Shown here: positions 11,737 to 24,248 of the stretch, in pieces
How the letters are laid out: each line of letters starts with the position of its first letter
How positions within the stretch are numbered: the stretch's first letter is position 1
Source: Turritopsis dohrnii
Lineage: Eukaryota > Cnidaria > Hydrozoa > Anthoathecata > Oceaniidae
Direction of reading: 5' to 3'
DNA: 64,000 nt
Assembly: GCA_027922465.2 (NCBI GenBank)
Contig: BQMF02000009.1
Span: 1 to 64,000, forward strand
The notes under the pieces: model-generated
The model's database searches: none
Seen by the model: only the letters and a program-made list of their open reading frames with translations
What the model was told of the DNA's origin: nothing
Program-made: the position numbers and the translations under genes

Positions 11737-13542
11737 GTGACAGTTTATGGGAAAAGGATAACAAGCTAAATTTCGATTTAAATCGAAATTTCGATTTTCG
11801 ATTATTTAAAGCTAAATTTCGATTTTTTAAAATCGAAATTTAGCTTCAAAAAATCGAAATCGAAATCGAAATTTAGCTTCTAAAAAATCGAAATTTAGCT
11901 TCTCAAAATCGAAATCGAAATCGAAATTTAGATTCTAAAATTCGAATTCGAAATTTAGATTCTAAAAAAATCGATTTTTGAATTCTAAATGGAGTACCAT
12001 TATCGCTGTTAAAAAGTTTTGTTTATATTTTTCACATCGGTATGCGCCATTTTGGTTTTTGACCGGGGGACTTTGTTACTTCGCTAAATCGAAATAAAAA
12101 GTTTCCGAAAAATATCCATCAAGTTTACATTTCTATATCGTTTTGTTTTAATAATCTGGTCATCTGTCGTCAGTGATCTTTTATTGAATCTAATGCTCCC
12201 GTTATGGACTTCGTCTCATGATAAAAGACAATAAAAAAATACGTATATAACAGGTTATATACTTTCATTAAAATAAAGGTGAGTATAACAAAAGCTGTTA
12301 AAATATTTTCATTTGTCTCTCTCCTCCTTTGAACCTTAAAAAAAATTTGAATTTCCAGTTAATAACGAAACTCCAGGTGTTGAGTGTTTCTTTTTTTTCA
12401 CAATGTTCACAATTTTTTGCAATGTTTGCATTTTTCTTGAAATTTGATTGACTCGCATGCCAGATGGCCGCGCGGTGGCCTAAAAAAGTATAATCGAATC
12501 CAACTTCCAAGCACACAAAATCTGGCCGTCGTCGTCCAACAAAGTTGAGCAATAGTTGTCACTGAACATGCACAGAACTGGCCGCGTACGTACGTACGGG
12601 CAAAATCGCACAAGTGGAGGTTGGCCTTTAAGTCACCAGAAGATCACATTACAAGGTTTTAAAATAATAAACTTTTTCCCCCGAAGGAGTTTACCAAAAT
12701 AGCGATCGAACAACGGAATAAAAAAGAATTACAGCGTACGGTTTCTATTCTTAACAACTTTAGCAGTAACTGTCGTTTCTTTTATATCTAACTGAATGAG
12801 AACCAGGTAATTAGTTCAGTATTAAACACTAACGCGTGCTACCTGTAATTATACTGAATTCGGTACAACAACAACATCTAGAATTTACATAATTTAAGCC
12901 GAAAAGGATTCTTATTGGTTAAGAAGCCGCGAAACTTTTACCAGCCAATCGGATTGCAAGAAGTATGTCAACACGAAAATTAATGCAAAACAGAAGCGAA
13001 AGAAAGTAGAATTTCAGCATGTTGCGACATCCATCAAAAGTTAACAGCCGGACGTTTAAACTTTTGAAATTTTTTGTTGTAAAGTGAATATACATTTTCA
13101 TTGTTTCTATTGGCTATATACCAATAAAACTTTATATGATTAGTGGTCACACAAAAAAGCAAAATGTACGGTTTAGTGTTCCCATTATAACGAAACATTT
13201 ACAATGACAACAAAATCTTATTACGTAACACTTATTCTTATGATTAACATCGATTAAGAAATCGATTTTCTGATTTATGAAATCGAATAATTAGATTCTT
13301 TTAAAATCGAACAATTTAGATTCTTTTAAAATCGAATAATTTAGATTCTTTTAAAATCGAAATTTAGCTTCAAAAAATCGAAATCGAAATCGAAATTTAG
13401 CTTCTCAAAAATCGAAATTTAGCTTCTAAAAATCGAAATCGAAATCGAAATTTAGATTTCATAAAATCGATTTTTTTCAGCTAAATTTCGATTTAAAAAG
13501 AATCGAAATTTAGCTTGTTATCCTTTTCCCATAAACCGTCAC
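11737..13542. mobile_element. GTGAC-type element, AAATCGAAATTT word, AAAT duplication
   Basis: Terminal repeats begin GTGACxGTTTATGGGAAAAG on both sides (one mismatch) and run on through ATAACAAGCTAAATTTCGAT. AAAT flanks both ends (11733-11736, 13543-13546). Inside each end is an array of the self-complementary word TTTCGATTTAAATCGAAA and its derivatives (11768-11990 and 13250-13515). The arms could fold into a large stem. The centre carries the shared core module, inverted, at 12671-12855. No transposase is present. Confidence 0.85.
12671..12855 (-). repeat. Shared core module, copy 3
   Basis: Inverted copy of the module at 16611-16800: on the minus strand it reads ATTACAGGTAGCACGCG, then AGAAACCGTACGCTGTAATT, a T run, GTTCGATCGC and GGGGGAAAAAG. 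It sits in an element whose terminal words (AAATCG type) differ completely from those of the other carriers. Confidence 0.7.
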
Positions 13543-13546
13543 AAAT

Positions 13547-15407
13547 GTGATTTTCTCTGAAAGTAATTTTAGCTTGATCATAGAAATACGAAAAGAGATA
13601 GAATAACATCAAACTTTAGCTCACCTTAGCTCTATTCAAATTTCTATTCAATTTTCAAACAATGAGAATCCATGCGTGTTGCCTCGCCTCATTCTGTTTT
13701 ATGCAATGTTTACTATTTTTTAACTACTCGGTAAAATTTGAAGTAAAAACCGAAAATTTTAAATCAAAAACGAGTATACTTAACAAGTTTATTCGTAAAA
13801 ACAAACATACTATCCTCATTAGGGCTTCTAAAAGCTACTTTTTTTAGAAAATCGGAACTGAATTCGTTTTTCGTTTTCATGCTATAATGAAAAACATATT
13901 TTCGACTTTTCATTTCACATACTCGGACGTTTGTTTCATTATCTTACGAACTAAAAGCGTTTTCAAGTTGTTTTCACTAGTACGACCTCCTAAGGAATAT
14001 AGAATGTTGTGGTGTAAGTATCGGGACCGAAACTAATTGGCTTCCTCTTAATTATGGTCATAAACATTGTTTATACTTTCTTAATTGTCGGCGAATAATT
14101 ATCACGCCGAAAAAATAAATCTACCAATCAAAATCTCTGGTATATAATAATAGCGCACGTGCACAGCTGTATATTTTTAAGTTTGTAAAAACAATCTTCT
14201 ATTGTGCAGAGATTGAGTGAGAAAAAAGTTATGTTTCTGCCAAACCAGATTATGAAGATATGTTTGGCATACTTTTACGGAAACCTTCCAGAAAAAGAAG
14301 TTGAAGTATTTTTCTCCAATTTTAGGCAGTCAGAATATACATTTTATACATAAATATGTTTTTAATGCCATTTATATTATGTCAAGGCATATTTACGACA
14401 AAGCAGTGATGACAGGTTATCCGGAGAACAATGTTCATAGTATAAACAATTTATAATAATTTGTAAAATTGTTCATGTTCGTTCAAACAGAAATATCATA
14501 AGGAATTTCCACTACAAAACATTCATGTTCATTACGAGAGATTACGAGAGTCAAGTGTACTTTCGTCAATGTTATTGTCTTCATTTATATCAACATCAAT
14601 CTCAAAATCTTCAATATGATTTTACATATTTGTTTAGTTGATCACGAGAAAGCAATGAATACGAATATCATTCTCGTCAAATCGTAAAACACAAACTTAT
14701 TTTTCGTTATGCTACCTTCTGAATAATTCTAATAATTTTCATAATTATGCAGAATTGATAAAAGACATTAGCTGAAGTCCCACATTCTGAAAAATTAACA
14801 ATAGATCTCGAGATCTGAATTACGACTTTTATTACGGGGAACAATAGACTTCCATATATAGCGCGAAATTTTAAATTTTTGAAATTCAACTTTGTATACA
14901 GCCACCAGTAATTACAACACGGATGGTACAAAGGAAATTTCATCGATGTTATTCTATCTCTTTTCGTATTTCTATGGCTTGATGACCAACATTTAAAGAG
15001 TTCCAACTCCTTTTGTGAACGAGATATAACCATGCAGTTTTTTTCATTTTGTTCAGTTGGCCTTTGCGCAAAAAAGTTTGCCACATATTTTGAAAAGAAT
15101 CAAAATTCGCCCCGTGAGGGAGAGTTGAAGTTAAAGAATCAACGTTTTTATAGGGTCATGAACAAAAAGCTTTATATTTTTGGAAGTAATGAGTTTTAAA
15201 AAAAACTGTGGCAAACTTTTTTCAACAAATGATCATGGATTTCCAAAGTGCAATTTGTTTGAAAAAAAGTGTAATGGAGGGGAGTTGGAACTTTTTAATT
15301 CAATGCGTTCTAAATTTTACTTTTTTTCTTCTAATTCCTGTCCTTTTCATTTTTAATAAATAAAATATGGCTCATTAGACAGATAATTAAAAAAGGATTC
15401 AGAAAAT
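13547..15407. other. Unassigned AT-rich DNA
   Basis: No gene or element end recognised. The longest open frame, 14707-15084 on the minus strand (125 codons), has no motif I recognise and no start context to support it. The stretch may belong to the interior of the putative element 10635-24248. Confidence 0.5.
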
Positions 15408-15513
15408 ATATGTGAAGTTCCAGGGGATTTTGATAACAAACGATATTAACGTTAATATCGTTATTATCGTTAATATCGTTAATGGAACTACAGAGTAACG
15501 TTATTATCATTAA

Positions 15514-16251
15514 AGGGAAATTAAGCCTTTATCAAAAACTTTTTATATTAGCTGCAGAAAGGTCTCATTAATCTTCTGTGACCATTAAAAATTATTTTAA
15601 ATGATAACTATACTCAGTTTTTCGTTATTTAGTATCTAACAACGGACGCCATTGCAGTGCTCTGCGATGAAATTTTGACGTCACAGCGCGATCGTTCTTT
15701 TTGTAAGGATTACATAAACTGTAATATTTTGTTTTTGTTGATGAAAGTTCTTGTGTGCTTTGTGATATAAAACCTTTATTAAAAAGTATTTCGTTTTAGA
15801 TTTATAGCAGGTATATGTGCGTAAGTGAGTTTTTGAACAAATGTGTATATTTTAGATGTATAAAAAATGAAATCTTCAGTATGACTGTTTTTGTTTTTCT
15901 TGAATAGTAACGATAAATTTATTTTACATTTGGCTGTTTCTTGATGTTTAAGATTGTTATGTTATCTTCGTGTTTTCTTTGTTGTTTTTCTACCGTTTCT
16001 CGTATCTTTAGAACATAGGCGTAAAAACATGTCATCATGTGCTGCCTATGTCTGATGTTTCTGCAAATGAAATTCGCTCTGTGACGTCATGATATTTATA
16101 ACGAAAGCTGTAATGGCGATTTAACTAAGTTGTTTTTTTAGCAGTTTTTTTCATTTAGAATACCTTTTATACATAAAAAGGTGTTCCTCTAGGATAAATG
16201 AAGTATTTCATGCTCAAATTCAGAAAAGAAATTTTAAGGCTTAATTTCCCT
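15514..16251. mobile_element. MITE with TTAA target duplication, 738 bp
   Basis: Inverted ends AGGGAAATTAAGCCTT on both sides, flanked by TTAA (15510-15513, 16252-16255). In the relative at 48308-49573 the site is empty (near 49474, TTTAAAGGATAA on the plus strand), with a single TTAA-like core. TTAA duplication points to piggyBac or Kolobok mobilisation; the ends do not decide which. The interior has inverted GACGTCACAG / CTGTGACGTC (15677, 16079) but no coding capacity. Confidence 0.85.
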
Positions 16252-16610
16252 TTAATATCGCTAATATCGTTAATATCGTTAATATGGTAAGAGCACAGAT
16301 TACCCTTACTATCGTCAAAAAGTTTTGTTCAAGACATTTGTTTATACATTTCACATACGTGTGTCGTTTTATGAAGTTCTAAAATAACCGTGATTTAATT
16401 ATTATTTCGCCAAATAGCAATCAATTCAAAACAAACTCGCTTGTTCATGACATGATAAACTCTGATTCATTCAATTATGACACGCGGACATATATTTTTC
16501 TAGAAATAACAAAGCACTTTTTTTTCATTTGTTATTCCTGTACCTTCAGCACAAATTTGAAAAGCCACTTTAAAATACCGTGTCATTCGATTTGGTAATG
16601 TATTATTTTG

Positions 16611-16800
16611 AAATGTACATTTGCAGGTAGCACGCGTTTGTGTATTAAATTGAACTTAATTAGCTGGTTCTTATATTCATTTGGAGATTAAAGATACAGA
16701 AGTAAGTTCGAAAGCAGGCACAAGTAGAAACCGTCTGCTATAATTCTTTTTTCTGAATTGTTCGACGGGTTGCCATTCTATAAGCTCTTGGGAAAAAAAC
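16611..16800 (+). repeat. Shared core module, copy 4
   Basis: Reads TTTGCAGGTAGCACGCG, then AGTTCGAAAGCAGGC, GTAGAAACCGTCTGCTATAA, TTCTTTTTT and GTTCGACGGG. It matches the inverted copy at 49063-49252 best. AGTTCGAAAGC resembles a polymerase III B box and the T run could be a terminator, but the resemblance is weak and not kept in copies 2 and 3. Confidence 0.75.
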
Positions 16801-17349
16801 TTTACATTATTAAAGACACGTTACATTAAAGTTTTTTTCAATAGCAAAACTTTTATTATTATTCTTTCGAAAGACATTTCACTTGCACTGGGTGAAGATG
16901 TACCCTTAATTAAATTGATCGCAACGTTTTTTGTGATCATTATTGGTTTTTGTCATTTCGTCGATAATGTTTTCAGGTTCAACATTGGGATGAAGGACGA
17001 ATGTAGGAAGGGACGAATGAAAACATTTTAACGTCGGCTTGACGAGTTGCAAAAGTTCTCTTTTGAAATACTCACCTTCGTTTAAAAATAACATTACCTG
17101 TTTCCTTCAGTTTGTTATGAAGTTTATGTGAAAGGTTGTCTGAAAGTTGTGTTTACACAGGGCTCTAAAACTTTACTTGAGGGTAATTCTAAAATTGAAT
17201 TTCTTACGCCGTAATCAAGCGAAAGAAAGATTAATATACACGAAATGGTTTCCTTGTCACAAATAAAATGATCACATGTTTAATATTAATGTTATTATCG
17301 TTAATATAAAAAATATAGTTATTTTCTTACTATAATTTCGTAATTATAG

Positions 17350-19876
17350 TATATACTAGTATCCCGGGTAAAAACTTTTTACCGAACTTAACTTCGAAAA
17401 CATTAGGTCAAATCCACCATTCCCTGCGTGTACGTACCCCATGATGAAAAAATAAATCATAGAATCGCAACTCAAAAACATCCCAGGCGGCGTCGCTTGC
17501 CACCCTTGTTCAGTATGCCTTGTGTCGCAGAATTTAACTCTTGCAAAAGTTTCTTTTCAGGCATTAATTTTTTAATTCATTTCTTACATTCAGAAAATTT
17601 AAAACATAAACAAATAGCAACATGGCTCAGAATATATATTCATACGCAGAAGAGAAGTAACTTTAATGTAAAAAAACGCAATATATAACTCAGAACCGTT
17701 AACCCAGACATACAAAACCAAACATTGAATAATATTACAAAAATGATACCTTCCAACTTTTTCTTTTGTTCAAAAGTTACTACTGGACTGCAACCATTAA
17801 TGAATTTTTGAAATGATATATTTAGTTCTTCCCAAAACCATCAACATCATGATTAAAACCATGAGTTTCATTTCTTTGTGCTTTTTTTATTATTGCCTAA
17901 AAGAATAATATTTCAATTGTAATACCGAAAATAAAAAAAAACAAAACAAAAAACAAAACAAAAAAAAAAGGAAATTCAAGTACGCATTTATCCTAAAAAC
18001 AATAACTAAGAACAAAAATTTACACAGAAGATAAAAAGTCGCAAATAAAATCATACAGCCAAAGTTATATACCTAGGCATAGTACGTAAACGATTACCAT
18101 AACACAAAATATGCATAAACGCGATAAAATATAAACTTAAGAAAAATACAGCCAACAACGCTTATTTTTTGTAGGATAGTTTCATTGCACAGTCATTTAA
18201 ATTACATAATCCATTCTTCTCTTAAGTAACCCTCTCAACATTATAACCCATCATGTGCTTCATTTCTACTTAACAGATGAAAACATTCAAAAAACATATA
18301 CAAAAAACCTAATCATGCTATGACGAAATCTAAAGAAAAACAAAACAAAGTAAAAGAAACTTTGAAAATATATTAACCTGAAAAATAATAATTAAAAACA
18401 CAAACGTAATGACAGAATTAGTATAGCTGAAAACTTTTTAACATATGAAAACATTCGTGGAGCCATTTTTTATTTCCAGTTCAAAGCTCCTCCTCTGCGC
18501 TGGAAAATTCAAAACACAACAGTAAACATCCCTCTTATCCTTTATTTATCCACTAATACTAACTGTGTTTTAACTAAATAGATACTATTTTAACTTTACC
18601 TTTCAATACCAATTCACATCATCATTCATTCATTCATTCATTCATTCATTCTGTAGCCATTATCAAACACTTCTAAACTCTTTTACTTTCTATATTTCAT
18701 ACCTGTAAACAAATTAATAACACTCGATTAACTTTCCAGCATACTTTCCTATTGTAAACATACACTTTCTATTTGTTTTCTACTGCAATTTCACTACCAT
18801 TTTTATACAGTGAAAGACATAAAAATGCTTTCTTCGTAACTTCATAACTGTGGAGCCATTTTGAAATAAATAAAATAAGGAACAGTTCGTTACCAAAACA
18901 AATCAGTAACTGCTCGTGTAGGACCTGCATCTTTATGATCTGATCGTTTTAACTCTGTTTTTATTCTCTTTTAACGTTGTATTTATTAAATCCGTTTGAC
19001 TCATGTACTTACGTATATTACTTTATATCTTTTCCAAACAATTTTCCACCCAAAAAAAGTAAAACCATTTTCACCAATGTAAAAAAACATCATCCTTTCT
19101 TCAACTTCATCTACACTACTTCTGTACTGCTGCACTCCCATAACTATTTGATAACTATAAAAAGAAATTCGTAAAATCAGCACGACTTTCTTCCACTCGT
19201 TCTTCGTTTGGTTTTCATCTGAAAAAACCTATATATAAAAAAAAAACAAACATCTGTTCAAAAACTCACGTGTGCTACCTGCTAACTAATCACTTACACA
19301 CATTCTGCTGCCTGTTCTTTTATTAATCGTTCGATCTTTCTGCAGCTTATCTTTTAAAAACTTCACTGCACTTCTTCTGTATATCTAAATATGATTTTTC
19401 ATTGTAAACAAATAACTAACTCACTTGCTACCCGTGTTGTTTTATTAATAAGAGTAAAAGTTTAGCAAAACGTTTTATAATAATAACAATACCTTCGTGT
19501 TTCTTCGTCAGTTCTTTCGTCGATTTGCTGCCTAAAACAATCAAATTTAAATTGAAATATTCGTATACAAAAAGAAACACGTCTTCTTCGCGAAGTTTCT
19601 TGCTCACGAAATGATCGTTGACAAATTTCGAACGAAGAAATTGCATTGCTCACACTCCTCCAAAGACGTTTTTCGGCTGATTTCCACTGCGCAAACCAAA
19701 AATAACAAAACGGAGGAGCATATACTAATCGCGGAAAATTAAAAAAAGTGTCTGTCACCTCTGCGTGGTTTTACGACGAAAAGGGAAAAAATAAGAAGGT
19801 TTTGACCGTGAAAAAAAAGTAAATATATCACTCTCTAAAATAAAAGTGGTATGCACAACGCGGATTATTATAATAA
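17350..19876 (-). mobile_element. Block X, copy 1 (inserted repeat of about 2.5 kb)
   Basis: The segment begins CTAGTATCCCGGGTAAAA and ends ATTATTATAATAAG. It is absent from the otherwise similar element at 48308-49573, where the sequence runs straight across the site near 48515, so it is an insertion. Its reverse complement occurs at 54210-59941 (interrupted by a hAT element) and partly again from 59942. It holds only short overlapping open frames; the best (19462-19758, minus strand) is Arg-rich with no recognised domain. A CATT microsatellite lies at 18624-18650. Superfamily unknown. Confidence 0.65.
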
Positions 19877-20060
19877 GATAATATATATAACGATATTAAC
19901 GATATTAACGATATTAACGATAATAGCACTATTAACTATAATAACGCAACAATAATTATTAGCGATAATATCGCTAATTCTATTGTTTTATTAACGATAT
20001 TATCGTTAATAATTATTGTTAATATCGTTTGTTATCAAATTCCCCTGGAACGTCACATAT

Positions 20061-20338
20061 ACTTTTGATAAGAAAAAATCAACACATTTCAAATTATCAG
20101 GGAAAAACTGAAATCATGCTTAGGAGGGTATGGACTATCCTTAATGTTAATACATGAAACGATTTAAGAAACGTTTAAACGTTTTCTCTTTTGAATTCCT
20201 GAAACTTTTTTAAGTTTTGGTAAAAACATTTTATCGTTTTTTTCAAAACGTTTTCTAACGTTTTTTTCTATTGTTTTAACAACATTTTTAACGTTTTATA
20301 TAGATTAATATAAAGATGTGTTAACTGTGAATGCATTT
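20061..20338. repeat. AAACGTTTT-rich stretch
   Basis: Dispersed AAACGTTTT and CGTTTTxTxxAACG words at 20160-20300. The same word family is found beside the ends at 6933, 10635 and 24248, consistent with being interior to one of those elements. Confidence 0.55.
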
Positions 20339-21769
20339 ATGAACAAGAGGCCCATAGGCCTTAAGGTCAGCGCGAACTGTATGCTCAGATGTCTAAAGAT
20401 CATGATCACTTTGGAAAAGAAAAATGACTAGCTAGAATACAGTTTGATTAGTATTCGGTTGGTGAACATGTGAATCGCAAATGCAAAATCCATTCGCTCC
20501 AAGCAAAGACATATTAAAAACCTCTTGTGATTAAAAGGGCGCCTCTGTAATATTTTCACAAAGCAGTAAATCGTTGAATGAATGATAACCGAAGAAGCCT
20601 GGCATATTGCATATAGATTACTACCTCCGAGATTGAGACAAAAACGCAAATTTCTATGAGCCGAATAACGTATATGGCATGCGCATTTTTTTCTAATAGA
20701 TTCATTAACGGAAGTTGCCTTAACTAAATATCAAGGTAAACGTTATTAGAGAAAACCTTGCGTTTCCACAGCGAGCAATCAACTTAATCCTGTTCCTTAT
20801 TAGTCGGGGGATTTTGTGTGACACCATATAAACAATATACGGTAATATGATACGCATCAACAGAAATCATATGGGCATTACAACTACAACAACTTTGATA
20901 CTTTAATCGATTTTATTTAAGCTTCAAATTTCAGTTTTACAAGTTTGACTTTCCAGCTTTACGTTCTTACAGGCTTACATGTTTGGTTTAACACGCAAGT
21001 GAACCTTTTTGTACCAAGTAAGTGGTCCGCAGATGAGGTCAAATGAAGATCTACTGCCAGGCAGTTGCTGATTACTAAAAATAAAAGTGTAAAAAGTCAT
21101 GTATAATTGCACAACGAACAAATTAATTCTAACTAATCCCATTTCACAAAATTCAGGCCTTATAGAAAACAGAATTACAACATCATAATTTTAAAGTTTT
21201 GAATTATACCTGAAGGGAAAATAGTTACTGAATTTCTATTTCATGGTGGCAATAATAAAACTAAATTTATCACTCCCTATAAAGGTAAAATTCAGTTCAA
21301 AGGAGTTTTTCTTTTTCTCTGGTTAAAAAAAAATCTGAAATAATTTGTATGTATTTTGTCTGATTTTCAAATATTTTTCATATTGGCACAAAAATGCAGA
21401 AAGTGACAACGACTAAATATGTGGTTTGGGCATATGCCAAATTAAAGGAAGGTTTGTATATAGGTTGGATTAACCCTGATTTAAATAGGCAAGGAAAATA
21501 TGTTACCTTATTATTATAAATTGTTTGCGGAAGAACTAATTAGGGGACAAAATTTTGTAAATTGAACCTCAAGAAAATCATGATTTGCAGAATTAATTTT
21601 TGTGAATTTGCAAAAAATGTCAGAAGTTGTGGGACACACAAATTTAAAAATTTCAAAAAGTTTTTTTCATCCTTTACTCATCATCATTTTCATTTTCTAG
21701 AATAACAAAAAATATTCCTATCTAAAGTTCTGAATGTATAATAGTGATAATGATGTAATCAGGGTCTAA

Positions 21770-22004
21770 TCTAGGCCAATATTTGATCCGTTGATCGAAC
21801 GCTGCCCTCAGCATTTTTTTTTAAATTTATTTCACTTTATTTCAACTTCATAAATCACTCTTGTATAAAGGGATCACAGGTTTAACCCACCAAAGCGAAA
21901 TAAAGCTCAGGTTGCCCTTTTCCTAAAAAGTGCCCCTTGGATGTTCATAATGTGCCCTTTTCCCTTCCCCCGGACGCTGCCCTGCCTTTTTAGATTAGAC
22001 CCTG
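21770..22004. mobile_element. Small MITE, 235 bp, 5-bp duplication GTAAT
   Basis: Inverted ends CAGGGTCTAATCTA, flanked by GTAAT on both sides (21765-21769, 22005-22009). The interior repeats GCTGCCCT and GTGCCC blocks. It shares the CAGG start and 5-bp duplication of the larger CAGG-type elements at 26117 and 27821, but the rest of the end differs. Confidence 0.8.
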
Positions 22005-22239
22005 GTAATAGAAATAGATTGAAAAGTAAAATATTGTAAAAGTGAAATATTGTCTTCTTCGTGGTTCATTATTTTCATATATTTCATCATTTTGTAGTCT
22101 GCAGTACAATCCACTTCCCCTTTACGTGTTCAATTTGGAAAAACATTTACTTTAAGAATGAGAAAAAGCTTTACGAGGAAATGTTTTGCGATTTCATGAC
22201 AAAATTGCAAATATAAACTGTAATTAATAGTGCTGCAAG

Positions 22240-23329
22240 AAATTGCTGATTATTTATCAGTATTTACCGATTATTTTATCAGTAATACTGATTCATCGAA
22301 CGAATCACTGATAAATCGAACGAATTACTGATTAAATTTTCTAATCAGTACCGTAAAGCGGGGTGACTTCGATCAGTAAAAATAAACCGTTTTTCACATT
22401 TTTTAAGATTTTCATTTAGATTCTTATTGTAAAATATCATTGGAATCCTCTTTAAGCGAAACAATCAAAATCTTCCGAAATTAACGACGAAAAACATCAA
22501 AATTTTCGCCGCTCACATTGGTCATCGCTCTACCTCGTATTCAAGGGTTTAGACTCAACATTTTTGGTAGATATGTGAAGTATAGAGGCTGATGGTAAAA
22601 AGAATTATAATATGTCTGAAAGAAATTATGTTTTTCACCGCTATATTCTGTTTTTCTTTTCCTTATTCCTTTATCGATAATATTGTGTTTATAAAAACAC
22701 GAAAAAAACAAATGTTTTATATCGCTATAAGTTACATGTTCGCAAGAACTTCGTGAAAAGTCGTCCTATCTCATGGGAGATTTAATGACTTACCGAAGAA
22801 ATTTTAGTAAGCGTGCTCTTTCCCCATGATGATAGATCTCAAAAATTTTGTTTGTGATACAATGGAATTTCAATGTTAATTTCGTTTCGTATTAATGAGG
22901 GTCACACATGTGTGAAAGTCTTAAATATCTTTTGTTTTACAAACATTCGCTGATCGAACATTTACCCTGGATGAGAAATGGTGGCCTGTTAATATTGTAA
23001 TAATGGTGCTTTAAAAACATTGTCAAATATAAGTAATTTGGCGCTTCTCATAAGCTGATCGAAGTCACCCCATAATCGATATTGTTGTTTTCTTGGAAAG
23101 ATCAGGTTATTTCTCTGAGATTACAAGTTTAGTTAATGTGAAATTTTGCACTGAAATAGAAGAAATATGTAATGTAATGATTCCAAAGTTTCAGAAGTAA
23201 TGGTTTAATATTTCGGAAGTTACTTTTAAATGGCAAAATAGATCGAAGTCACTCCGCTTTACGGTATATAATTTACTGATAAATTTATCAGAAATTATCA
23301 CTTGTTATGATTTTCCCTCAAACCGTCAC
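22240..23329. mobile_element. GTGAC-type element remnant (ATCAGTAATTACTGAT word)
   Basis: The right end reads TTTTCCCTCAAACCGTCAC, which inverted fits the family pattern GTGAC-x-GTTT...GGGAAAA...ATAACAA. Inward lie words of the ACTGATAAAT / ATTACTGAT type. The left terminal repeat is missing. A TA-flanked MITE (22351-23264) splits the array; without it the remnant is only about 175 bp. Confidence 0.65.
22351..23264. mobile_element. Tc1/mariner-type MITE, 914 bp, TA duplication
   Basis: Inverted ends CCGTAAAGCGGGGTGACTTC (left) and the same with one mismatch (right), flanked by TA on both sides (22349-22350, 23265-23266). The subterminal word GATCGAAGTCACCCC recurs at 23060. TA duplication with this end type fits the Tc1/mariner/pogo group. 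No transposase frame is present. It is inserted in the middle of a GTGAC-type palindromic array. Confidence 0.85.
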
Positions 23330-24248
23330 ATAAGCGAAAACTTTTAACAAACAGATAAAGAAATATAATTCAGCTCAGCTAGAAAATATATATATATTTT
23401 CCAAGCTTTTTCTTGTGAATATAAATAGAATAATTCAGTAAGAATCACCTTGTCTTCCCTTAATGTATGTAAGCTAACATCTTATCTTTAAATATATATA
23501 TAATGTTTTGGAGAAAAAGAAAACATTAATTTGAGTGGCATCAGAGATAAATAATCTATGCAACTTGCCTGATTTTTTCTTCCAGAATTTCTATCCCATC
23601 CATTTAGGATACGTGGCTGTTCATGTCTTGATTCAATTACACTTCCATATAAGTTGTTGTATTATCGCATGTAAAGCCTAATTTGATCGTTTAGAGGAAC
23701 CAAAGTAATGAATGTACTTCTTGTCTTGGTTCTTGTTGATAAGTTTTAGCAGCGTTTCACTACCAGAATGCACTTCTGTTCAAATAAAGGGCAGGGAGAG
23801 GGTGCATTAAAACAAAATAATTTATTCATTTATTCGAATGAAGAGAACTCTTTTTGTATTGTAATATATTTACTTCGCCACACCCAAGTGACATATTTTC
23901 CAAAAATCAACATCTTGGTTTATACTTTCTGATTTCGAACTGAAAAATTTAAAGTTAGCAACAACGGGTGTCTAACTGGGGCGTTAAGACCTGCAACATT
24001 ACACACACACGGACGGACTGACTGACAGACACGGGGAAATGAAAGATCAGCTACCTTGCGGCGCTGACCAGCAAGGTGCGTTCATTTCATGTTTTTTTAT
24101 GTAAAAACGTTTTTATGCGTTTACAACGTTGCGCATATGACAAGAAAACGTTTTTTCGTATCTGAAAAATGTCTTTCAACAAAGTGTAAAACGTTTAAAT
24201 GTTATAAAACTTTTTATCATTTGTTATCAAAATTCCCTGGAAAGTCAC

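Larger units (their letters stand above)
15412..20056. mobile_element. GTGAC-type element, ATTAACG word, 4.6 kb, ATAT duplication
   Basis: Ends GTGAAGTTCCAGGGG / CCCCTGGAACGTCAC, followed inward by GATTTTGATAACAAAC and then by arrays of ATATTAACG/CGTTAAT words. ATAT flanks both ends (15408-15411, 20057-20060). It is a long version of the element at 48308-49573: the two share 16260-17345 in inverted order. The extra length comes from a TTAA-flanked MITE (15514-16251) and from a block of about 2.5 kb (17350-19876) that the short copy lacks. No transposase frame was found. Confidence 0.85.
20339..24085. mobile_element. Possible element with AAGAGGCCCATAGGCC end
   Basis: The left edge (about 20339-20377) and the right edge (about 24047-24085) share an imperfect inverted match around GGTCAGCGC and TGAAC. 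The right side also has a short AC run and a GACGGACTGACTGACAGACAC tract (24000-24032). The pairing is weak, and the interior contains two better-supported elements. No coding region was found. Confidence 0.25.
10635..24248. mobile_element. Possible large nested GTGAC-type element (AAACGTTTT word)
   Basis: The left end at 10635 (GTGACGTTCCAGGGG, then TGATAAAACGTTTTATAA) and the right end finishing at 24248 are inverted matches. The match extends inward through a shared CTTGTCATxTGCxCAACGTT. More AAACGTTTT words lie at 20160-20300. If the ends belong together, the element has been inflated by the nested elements at 11737-13542 and 15412-20056 and by others. The flanks are ATTT and ATAT, one mismatch, so the pairing is only plausible. 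No transposase is visible. Confidence 0.35.

Noticed and set aside
14707..15084. 125-codon minus-strand open frame
   Set aside because: No recognisable motif, no supporting context, and composition like the surrounding non-coding DNA.
17428..17688. 86-codon plus-strand open frame in block X
   Set aside because: Not kept in the related sequence at 47.3 kb or in copy 2; probably chance.
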